64,000 nt of DNA, from assembly GCA_027627225.1 (NCBI GenBank), contig CM051027.1:83453951-83517950 (forward strand). Reading direction: 5' to 3'. A program made the translations under genes and the position numbers. The notes below the pieces were generated by a model. The model ran no database searches and was not told the DNA's origin. It saw nothing but the letters and a program-made list of their open reading frames with translations. Source of the stretch: Congeria kusceri (Eukaryota; Mollusca; Bivalvia; Myida; Dreissenidae). Shown here one piece after another: positions 54,846 to 64,000 of the stretch. Numbering within the stretch: position 1 is the first letter of the stretch; each line of letters begins with the position of its first letter.

Positions 54846-57015
54846 CTATCAATTGGGTAGTTCCGGGTCACTAACGACAAAACCACTCTCTTCGTTTTAA
54901 ATGTACTTTCAATCACGTTAACCTAAATATACTTTGGAAGACAGATAGCTCAGCTTCAATATGCGTATTTGAAACATTTGGTAACACTTAGTATTGTTGT
55001 TAAATATTTTGTTGAACTATATGCACTGATTGCGGAGGCTCCGAATCAATTACGTGTGTGCCGGGTCACTTGACACTTCTGCTATATTTTCCTTTAAGGT
55101 TTGTTTTAAAGGCATTTTTAACTGTCATTCTGACTTAGTTGTTTCCAAACACCACCACTTGGATGATATATTCATTTCTGGAAACCGGACAACAAATAAT
55201 CACACCATAGTAGTTTGGGCAACTTGAAGATTTTCCCACGTTTGTCATCTTATTTATATTTTATGTCAATATATGAACAGGTACAAAGCCATATAGCTTA
55301 CATGGTCATTTAGATGTTACACTGCAACAATAAAACCATCTTATATTTATCAACGTTTGTCAATGCCTTTGACTGGTAAACTTATACATAAAAATACCAG
55401 CTAACATAATTAAAATAATCCGCACAATAAATGAAATATGTACATAACCGGAATGCGATAAACAATCCGAAATTCATTCAGGTAAGCAATGTGTTAATTG
55501 TACATAGTTTCTAAACATACATATATTGCCAATTTGGTAACAATCATAAGCATATTGATAAAAAATAACAACCTAAGAATATAAGAGTAACAAAACACAT
55601 AATGATAGCATAAGATATACCGGTAGCACCATTCCAATGGTAACTTCAACACTCTGAAACACATACATACTACAGCAAAATGATGATATGTCATCTGAAA
55701 ACATAAAGCTGAATGATAGTCTAGACTTCTTTGTGGAGGACACTACCATTGTCTAAAGTATTAAAAAACAAAATAAATATGGAACTCACAGTCTCTGTTT
55801 ATATTAAAAAGAATTTAACAATCTGACAGCCGATCAACTGTAATTATGATATTAATGAGATAAACTATCTGAAAACATTAAAACATTGAAGGGTCTACTT
55901 TATTCGCCCAATGGCTAGCACCAGTCTTCAGTCTGAAATACCACGAAAAGCTGTTATGTTATTTATTACTAATAGAAGGGTAAATCAGACCTATGAGAGA
56001 CATACCTTTAATAAACACTTATTTGTCTAACAAATAATTAATTTCGGTCAATGAATAATTGTCTTACATGGTGCATGAGTCTACCTACCCAACCAACCCA
56101 TGGAGATATTCCATAATGCATATACACAAGAAATTGCTTGACATATCCTTAAACAATGATGTCCGTTCAAGTGACCCGGAACACCCCAACACACGTGTTG
56201 ATATAACCGTTGTTTTCTGCAGTAATTTGGAAGGCAGGTGTTTTCTTATGTATCGATTACAGATAATAATACATTTATTTACCAATTGATACCATAAATG
56301 TGCCCATTTACCGGACATAGTCGATGTTTATCGCCATGAATAAAAAGTAGCATAGTTTATGCAACCGGTGTTCAGGTAGATTTTTCAACATGTACTACTC
56401 ATAATACCCTGTTTCGGTTCAGTGATCAGCATACAGATTTAAAACTTTGGTGATTAGCTGCAAATGCATCAGTTGCTGTTCAAACACAAGTTAATAATCC
56501 AAATGGGAAGGTTGCAATTATTTTCAGAACCACTAATCTTAACGTGACCCGGAATTACCAGTGATTCGGAATTCCTTCAATGACTGTACCTGTGTTGAAT
56601 TATTGTACGTTCAATTCAATGCTATCATTATTTATTATACATCACTTTTGTCTACAATGATAAATTTCCATTAGCCGAGAAAGAGATATTTTGACACGTG
56701 ACCAAGCGAAAGTGACTGTCAGGTCATGTGACCGCGCTGACATTTTGAATGTCATATAAGGACAAGTAAATGTGTCAGTTTTTTTTAGCCACATCATGAA
56801 AAGATTGCCTCCATTGCCTCCCGTCATATAGTCGTGGCGTCACTATTCTATGTGTAAAAAAGCGATTCTCATCAAAGTTAACTGTCAGGAAAACCTTTTG
56901 CAAGTATTGCTGAAGACGAATGAAGATTTAGGCATTCTTCAATCTTAATGGGCAGAATTAAGTACGTTGTGTTTACCTTTTTTATTTCTCAATATGGATG
57001 GGTATAATAAAATAG
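54846..57015. other. Sequence interrupting unit 2, unassigned
   Basis: Unit-1 homology stops at 54,845 (catgacta) and resumes at 57,765 (cataacta), so this belongs to a later insertion of ~2.9 kb. The phrase gtgacccgga or its complement recurs near 54,860, 55,065, 56,173 and 56,543. No coding or transposase signature seen. Confidence 0.5.
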
Positions 57016-57149
57016 ATATCATATGGCAGCGTGTGTGACATTGATATTGTCAACCCTCGAAACAAAATGTCACCACTCGGCATTCGTCTCGGATGACATT
57101 CTGCCCTCGGGTTGACAATATGAATGTCACACACGCTGCCATATGATAT
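57016..57149. repeat. 134-bp fold-back element
   Basis: 40-base arms (atatcatatggcagcgtgtg ... through caacc) are reverse complements with one mismatch, around a ~54-bp centre. Confidence 0.9.
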
Positions 57150-57165
57150 TTATATAATCTATACT

Positions 57166-57766
57166 GGGGTAGATCGTACGCTACTAACTAGTATAGTGTA
57201 AGTGAGAAAAAAAGCTGGTTCCAACAATGGCGGATTTCCGCTGATTTTTAAAATGTTTTACACAGGATTTGGGGATGATTAGTGTATTTATCTTTTAGAT
57301 TTGACTTAATCATTATGCGCAGGATAATCTACAGTTATCACCCTCGGTATAAATTGTAAAATTTGCAACTGAGAGCCAAGTAAAAAAAAAAATTATGTTT
57401 AATAAAAACACCTTTAATAACTCTGTTTTAAGTGCATGGGTATAAAGTAAAATGATTGTCTTCGTGAGAATTTTTATAAATACCAGTGACGGTAAATGGG
57501 GTTACTGTGCTCCCCAGTTGTGAAAAGGGGGGCGGCTACATGTCGAATTTCGACGCTTATTTTCAGGACCACTGCCGGTACGAAACATTCAGGGGTTCAA
57601 GAAAGGTGAACGCCAAAGCTTTTCGAGTTCTCCTTTGTTCGAAAATTGCTTATGAAACAAAAACGCAGAAAATAATAATCAGTTCAATACGTTAACAACC
57701 AGGCAATTGTTTATAAACACCTCAATATTTTTGTTCCTAAACGTACAGCTACACGATTTATACATA
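57166..57766. mobile_element. Terminal-inverted-repeat element, copy 2, right end missing
   Basis: Left end ggggtagatcgtacg matches 25,838; internal homology runs to acagctacacgattta, where the right terminal repeat should follow but segmental-duplication sequence resumes instead. The 69-codon frame inside has no recognised homologue. Confidence 0.7.
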
Positions 57767-58037
57767 ACTACCTGAAATGCAATTATTGTACGTTTAATTC
57801 AATTATATCTTATTTTGATAGATCTAGTACTGTAGAATCAAGAGCGTAGTCATGGCAGCTAGGGAACTGAATTACTACTATCTCACGGCAATTTATAATT
57901 ATTTATGTTGATGAGATAATAAAAAACATTATATTATCGATTATATGGTTAGACACACATTAATTAAAATCGGAACAATATTGTGCTTATACGCAGCCAA
58001 CGTGCTGAGCACTTGATTTAATGCATGCCGACGACGA

Positions 58038-58124
58038 CGATAATAATAATAATAATAATAATACTTTATACTAATAATAATAATTATTATCATAGCAAAA
58101 ACAATAATAATTATAATAATAATG
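58038..58124. repeat. (AAT)n microsatellite
   Basis: Interrupted AAT/ATT trinucleotide run. Confidence 0.95.
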
Positions 58125-58178
58125 TTCTTGCTATTATTATTTTTTCATAAATAAATCAATTAAAAACGTACCATTTAC

Positions 58179-58314
58179 CTGAATATTGGACGTTCAGTAC
58201 CAGAGATTCCGCGAATTCACTCTCTGTGGGTCCATGCGTAGTTGTGAAATATTGCACATTGGTCTTGTGTTGAACTTGATTCGCAAGTTCTGTTATTGAA
58301 ACCAAACACAGCCT
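58179..58314 (-). CDS. Possible exon with Ig-domain-like end
   Basis: 136 bp between a good minus-strand acceptor (atatgcag) and donor (CAG|gtaaat). Open for 45 codons: RLCLVSITELANQ... through ESLVLNVQYS. The Cys...VS and final LNVQYS resemble the F and G strands that close an immunoglobulin-like domain. No neighbouring exon confirms it, so this is tentative. Confidence 0.3.
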
Positions 58315-58588
58315 CTGCATATATTATGGATCCCTTTTAACATGTCTTAACGAAACACTTAAAAATCCAAACAGTGACTCAATGTTTAAAAAAAATGACT
58401 GTTCCACAAATGTCATCCTTTGCTAAAGATATAAATGTATTATCATATTCGTATAAATTACGTGTAATTAAATATTTCAAAATCATATTCTTCAAAGCAA
58501 AGAAGCAGACATCTTCTAAGCGTAAGTAAAATAGTTAATACAGTAGATTTATGAACATCCTAGGCGCTGTCAGTCTGTTATTAATTCT

Positions 58589-58882
58589 TTAATCAGCATT
58601 CCCATATTCCTGCCAGAGCGAATTATTGGCATTTATATACGGCAAAGTGGAGGAGTTTGAATTCCACAAACGTGCTACCATTCCGTAGTCATAGCACCAT
58701 CGGTGTTGCCACGATAATGAATTCCCCGCCATTCGGACAATACTGGGCGTAATCACATTAAACGGAGAGCTGGGACCTCCGCTCAAATTACGGCAAATGT
58801 CATTGAGGACGGGATTTAGTACTGCCAACAGGGAGTCAGGCAAATACCATTGACCAGGAGGATAACTCGCCAATTGCTCTGA
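58589..58882 (-). CDS. Possible terminal exon, unknown protein
   Basis: Minus-strand acceptor cgtgttttcag at ~58,883, then an open frame SYPPGQWYLPDSLLAVLN... ending NSLWQEYGNAD and TAA. Composition is protein-like (Trp, Cys, several N-x-S/T), but I recognise no family. It may belong with an open stretch at ~59,412-59,560 (minus). Confidence 0.25.
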   Translation of the reverse strand, partial: SEQLASYPPGQWYLPDSLLAVLNPVLNDICRNLSGGPSSPFNVITPSIVRMAGNSLSWQHRWCYDYGMVARLWNSNSSTLPYINANNSLWQEYGNAD

Positions 58883-59940
58883 AAACACGCGGGGATGAGC
58901 CAATTTCTTAAATAGACGGGATATGCTAAATGGAATATTGCAATCGTATATATGTATACCACTACCGGTATTATTATTTTTGTATTACTGTATTACAAAG
59001 TCGTCAAAAATCACTACATATGGTATTGCCAAGGCGCAAAAACACGTAACATGCGCATTGCCCTAGACTACAAGTCAACAAGAGAAGCATGGATGCAAAG
59101 TATCAAGGCTCGCATTTAATACTATAACATGCGCTTCTATTTTAATGTTGTATTTTAATGTTAGCAAATATATTTCGACATAAAATGTAATCTATAGTTC
59201 AGCTTAAGCAGACTCTTACTATGAATGAGTGTAAGAATAATATATTTTACTTAAACCAAATTAGTTGTACACGTCGCAAAATGTGATACAGTAAGAGTAA
59301 TTTGACTTTTTTTGACAAATCACACTATTTGTTTAGACATGTGGATTCACGAAAAGTATCACAACCAATCGTAAATCAATCTCATTAAAATCAAACCCTA
59401 ACGTTGTTAGGATCTAAAGACATCGTATAACAGGTCACGTTCAAATAACCTTTCGAACAATAAAACATCAGCCCCACTGCGCCCAATGAAATTGCCTTCC
59501 GCACAGCAATGCTTGGCCACGGTTTTTGAAAAGTGATGCATGTCCAGCCGATCCTCGGGAATAAATCATTTACAGTTAATTTTTACGGGGATAACAAAGG
59601 ATATACTGGTACCTTAGGCGATTAAACATCCAAAGTTCACGTTAATTTCGTGCATAATATGTGTGGTTTATAAATGATGTTATATCGCAAGATTTTGAAG
59701 GCAACAGTTTGATTGGCTCCTAAATAGGTCATCTGAACGTGACCCCTAATGCGAAGTCATCAGATCCAGTCAGCAGATAATATAGTAGCGTCAGACTGGA
59801 GATGATTTTAATGAGATTGAACTGTAAATGTACAGCTGGTATACAAACAGCGTACAAACTGGTACAACATTAAACAAGAATTCTAACATGGTACTCGCTA
59901 ATTTTTCTATAGACAAAGAACAAAATTAGTGTTTGTTCAT

Positions 59941-60262
59941 ACAGAACAGAACAGAACACGACATTTATTTCACCCAAGTATACAGCATATACAATAAGGG
60001 CAATATAACAAAGCAAAATATTTAGTAAAATATTAACTTCCGATAATTTTATCGTTCGACAAAATATAATAAACGATATACGGGGGCTCCTTCCAATGAT
60101 AGGATATATACAAGGATAATAATAATAATAATAATAGTAATAATAATAATAATCATCATCATGATCATAGTCATAATCATAATCGTAGTCATAATCATAA
60201 TCATCATCGTAATCGTAATCATAATCATCATCGTAATCAACGTCAGTATCATAGCTATAAAG
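59941..60262 (-). repeat. Probable 3' tail of the minus-strand LINE plus microsatellite
   Basis: On the minus strand 'gaaataaatgtcgtgttctg' is followed by (TTCTG)n at 59,941-59,957, a style of 3' end seen in jockey-like LINEs. An (AAT)n/(ATAATC)n microsatellite occupies 60,116-60,262. Confidence 0.5.
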
Positions 60263-60824
60263 AAACAAATAATAATACAATTCGATATGAGCAATTTTTA
60301 GCCAGCACTGTAAGAATACTTTTTTAGTGGTTTGTGACCTTAGTTGTGCGGTGCTTTCTTTCCTTTACTAAAGGCTTTAGCGCGCGGCGTTATAGGTTGG
60401 AAATGAAACACACAAAAAAACAACAACAAAAACGTGTATTACAAGTTTTACATTTGCTTCAAAAAAATTAATTAGTTCTTTTTTTTTAAATCAAACTGCA
60501 AAATACAAATCTTATGATTATATTGACACATAATAGTACCAAACGTACAAAGCAACAATAATTTACATTGCTCGGTTGATATATGCATAATTCATATTGA
60601 AATTATGGTATAGAATGCGATTAGTATATAGCCAGTAAAAGAAATACATTTGTGACGAGTCAAATGTTTGGAATTATTGGATACACAGATGCAAATAGTG
60701 ACTAAAGTCACTTAAATTAGTATAACCAGTAAATATGTCAGTACATCAATAGAACATTATTGTTTCAAGAAAACATTTGTAGCTGGTGGCATTGGTTAAT
60801 TCAAGTAGTTATGCAAGAAAATAA
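60263..60824. other. Presumed LINE 3' untranslated region
   Basis: AT-rich and without coding signature. Assigned to the LINE only because it lies between its last coding block and the tail-like repeat. Confidence 0.4.
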
Positions 60825-63800
60825 CTACCGCTTAAACTTGCTAAATATGAAGCGAATAAATTTGCTTGTATTTTTTAATTGTTGTAGGGAATCAGATGAT
60901 AAGATTGTGTTAAGAGCAGCGTCATGAAGATCATGCCCTAGGAATTGTTCTCTTTCAGATTTATAGAAATCACAGTTAAGTAGATAGTGATGTTCAGAGC
61001 CACGTTCTTTCATCAAATGGGGTTCCGTCGTATCGACCGGTTTCAACTGGAAACCAGTGATTAGCAGTTCTGAATTTAAAGAGGTATGTATATTCAGTTT
61101 TTGTAAGTTTAATGAGGTAGTCTTCAAAGGATGGTGCTTGTTTGAAGCTTGTGTATATTTGTCCTTTATGTGTTTGTTGTAGTTGAGTGTGCCATTGGGT
61201 TTTTGATTGGGTTAATAATTTGGATTTGACTAAGCGGTGGATATTATTTTGGGTTGTCAGGAATTGGTTGTCCCATAAATGACTTAGGTTTACTGAGGTG
61301 AGAATTTCGTTAATTTTGTTGGCCCATTTAAAATTTGAGTTTGGCAAGTTCATCATGTATTTATAGATTTGGAGAGAAAGTTTCTGATCATTGCCTTTTA
61401 AGAGTCTGTTCCAGAAAGAGATAATTCGACATTTGATGTTAATTGCTATAGGGTATCTGCCAAGTTCGCCAAACAAAAAAACCATTGGAGTTGATTTCCG
61501 AGCATTAGTAAGTTTTCTGAGGAAGTTGTTATGAACTTTTTCCAAGATGTCAATGTTTTCAAAGCCGAAAATTTCAGAGCCATAGGTTAAAATTGGTAAG
61601 ACAGTATGATCAAATAGTTTCATAGTAAGATCAATTGGCAGGTCTGCGTTGTTGGCCCGCATATATAGGAGATGCATTGCTTTTGTTGCTTGCTCATCTA
61701 AATGTTTTCTCGCATTAAGGAAAGAACCATTGTTAGATAAGGTTATGCCTAGGTAGTGATAGCGGTCAGTAATTTCTAAAGGATTGTTACCTAGTTTAAA
61801 ATTAAAATTCTGTAGTTGTCTTGCACCAAATATTACAATTTTTGTTTTGTTTAAATTTATGTTTAGATGCCAAATATCGCAATAATTTTGAAAGATGTCT
61901 AAACTATTTTGAAGATCTGATTTGGAGTCTGACAAAATCACCGTGTCATCGGCATAGAGTAGGACAAGTAGTTTAAGCCAAAGAGACAGGGGATTTGTTA
62001 ATTCTATGCCAATCGAGCCATTGAGGTGCATATGTGTTTGAAGGTCATTTAAGAAAAGAGAAAAAAGCAACGGCGATAAATTTACGCCTTGTCTAACACC
62101 AATTTCTGAAATGAAGGACTCTGATATATAACCATTAGCAGAGACACTAATTTAATATTATTATACATATTTTGAATTAATTGCAAAAATTTGCCATTTA
62201 TGTCCTGTTTGAGAAGTGTTTGCCATAGGCCGATTCGCCAGACTTTGTCAAATGCTTGAGAAAAATCTATGAAGTCGCAGAATAGTTTTTGTTTTCTTTT
62301 TTTCATTATTTCGATTAGTGAGTGTAACGTAAAGATATGGTCGGAGCATGAATAGCCTTTCCTGAAGCCAGCTTGATTTTCGTCTAAACTATTATTTTCA
62401 TTTAGGAATTTGGTTAATCTGTCATTAAGTAAGGATGTGAAGAGTTTACCTAAACAGCTAAGAATAGTAATTGGTCTGTAGTTGTTTGGGTCTTTTGGGT
62501 TACCTTTGTTTTTAAATATGGGTATAATGATTCCATTCAGCCAGGTTTGTGGAATAATCCAGTTTCCAGGACACAATTAAATAATTTACAGTAACCTGGT
62601 ATAAGGAGATGTTTAGTAGACTTAATATATTCGTGTAAGATGTTATCAAATGGGCTTGGTGTTTTTGAGCTTTTGAGCTTCTGGATACTTTTTTCTATTT
62701 CTTCTTTAGTGATTGTGATGTTTAGTCTGTTACTTGTGTCGTCTGAAAATTGGGAATTTGTGTCATTGAAACGATTGTCAGTGATGGTGTTGGTGTTAAT
62801 TTCTTTGAAGTGATCATAGAATTCTTTTAATGTTGGTGTGTTGTTAACTTTAGATTTAGGTTTCAGTTTATTTAAAAGGACCAGTACTGTTTAGGGTTTT
62901 TATCAGTCATGGAACGTAGTTTATTAGACATGTTTTGTTTGCTTGCATTAATCATTGTGCGTTTATAATGTTTACTGGCATTTATCATTCTTAGTTTGTT
63001 ATCTGCAGTTTTGGTTTTTGTGTAATCATCTTTGGCAGTGTGATAATTTTTGCGTGCTTTAGAGCATTGAGGGCCAAACCAAGATTTATTATTTTCATGA
63101 CCTATGTTATGAAATTTTTTATTATTTTCAGGGTATGTGCTGGTGTAGGCTTGATGGAAGACTGATTGAAGTTCATAAGTGATGTGTTCTACTGTTTGCT
63201 GTGACTGAGGGTATGTGTTCATTTGTGTTAGTATTTGGTCTATTTTGTTGCGGTTAATATTATTGATAAATTGATTAGACAATTCAGGTTTCCATTTTGG
63301 TTTCTTATTCATGTTTGTTGGGTTTTTGGTGTTAACATTGGGGCATTCTCTGTGTGGGATATGGATGGACCAGGCGAGGGCATTGTGTCCATCTGAAAAG
63401 AGTGAGTCTGTTTCAATGATATTGAAATCAGAAAGGAAGTGAAAGCTGTCAGATGAGGCAATAACATAGTCAATGGTTGATTTATTCCTAAAGGTTAACA
63501 TGTCGGGTGCCTTCTCTGAGGAAAGTCTTCCGTTGAGAATAAAAATGTTATTGTTTTTGCATAGGTCAATAAGTCGAAATCCATGTGTGTTAGTTCGATG
63601 GTCCTTAGAAGTACGAGTTAGTGGAATAGATAATTGTTCAAGCATCTTGTATTTGTCAAGTAGGCTCTGTAGATCATCATCAATATTGAAATATTCCCTT
63701 AAATGGGGATCTGAAATTATATAGTCTTTCATGCTTCCAACTCTGCTATTAAAATCACCTGCGAGTAATACATATTTATGTTTATTGCATTTTTGGGAGA

Positions 63801-64000
63801 TTTCATTTTCAAAGGCCATAAATTCATCCTCATTGAAGAATCTTGAGTTTTCAGGTGGAACATAGACAGCTCCTATTATAATATTGTCATCGAGTTGTGT
63901 TATATTTTTACAAATGGAGATCCATAATACATATACAGATTTTGATTGTAAGATGTTAACAGAAGAAGTCAGTTTATCTTTAACAAATATTCCAATGCCA
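60825..64000 (-). pseudogene. Non-LTR retrotransposon (endonuclease + reverse transcriptase), frameshifted, runs off window
   Basis: Minus strand. From the window end: APE-type endonuclease (GAVYVPPENS, LLAGDFNSRVG, SSDGHN-like FSDGHNALAW), then a linker, then the reverse transcriptase (NNYRPITILSCLGKLF, ENQAGFRKGYSCSDH, IDFSQAFDKVW, GVRQGVNLSP, YADDTVIL) and a C-terminal Cys/His-like region. The frame is broken at about 62,873 (after KQYWSF), ~62,540, ~62,140 (before GVRQG) and ~61,000, each mendable by a single-base shift, so the copy is dead. Motifs suggest the jockey/CR1 side of the LINE tree; clade is a guess. Confidence 0.9.

Larger units (their letters stand above)
43620..57970. repeat. 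Tandem segmental duplication, unit 2
   Basis: Counterpart of unit 1. It carries the intact K2P gene plus several insertions that unit 1 lacks: a hAT-like element with nested SINE (48,483-49,698), ~1.5 kb with a second SINE (50,770-52,320), a hAT-like insertion in the MITE (52,680-54,281), and ~2.9 kb at 54,846-57,764. The stretch 43,870-46,440 is non-coding and matches 30,750-33,440. Confidence 0.85.

Noticed and set aside
59412..59575. Clear coding exon (FIPEDRLDMHHFSKT...)
   Set aside because: Open and protein-like, but flanked by stops in frame and without convincing splice sites; only mentioned as context.

Overview
This is a eukaryotic nuclear window, AT-rich and intron-rich, with short GC-rich coding exons in long AT-rich introns. 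The protein matches are metazoan: PIGN and a two-pore potassium channel. The dispersed-repeat repertoire includes a repeat that starts near 'GCTCACCTGAGCACGAAGTGCT' and ends 'GGGCCATCATGGCCCTCTTGTTT', which I associate with bivalve genomes. A bivalve mollusc is the best guess; the species cannot be fixed from the sequence alone.

1-26,882 (+): one large multi-exon gene, PIGN (GPI ethanolamine-phosphate transferase 1). Only the 5' end lies outside the window. I place 25 exons whose phases join into about 900 codons ending in TAG. One intron (16,237-17,009) has the hallmarks of a minor-spliceosome AT-AC intron. Just upstream of the penultimate exon, the intron/exon boundary has been amplified into an array of about 22 copies of a 60-bp (20-codon) unit. 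A 5'-truncated L1/Tx1-like LINE was later inserted into that array, with an 11-bp target-site duplication.

22,900-30,480: the last PIGN intron and 3' flank, rich in repeats. They include a fold-back element with arrays of TCGTAATTACGA palindromes around a ~770-bp (TAG)n tract, a 666-bp terminal-inverted-repeat element, and a 1.2-kb bivalve-type dispersed repeat.

30,480-57,970: a tandem segmental duplication with a unit of about 13 kb. Each unit carries, on the minus strand, a two-exon K2P channel gene. The copy at 46,511-48,037 is intact (423 codons). The copy at 33,456-36,003 is a pseudogene with a 2-bp deletion and a GHG first-pore filter. hAT-like elements with 8-bp target-site duplications, two tRNA-derived SINEs, a MITE pair and minisatellites distinguish the two units.

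58,000-64,000: a few exon-like minus-strand pieces of unknown identity, then a frameshift-riddled endonuclease/RT non-LTR retrotransposon on the minus strand that runs off the window end.

The two cellular genes have unrelated roles: PIGN acts in GPI-anchor assembly in the ER, and K2P proteins carry potassium leak current. Their adjacency suggests no shared pathway.
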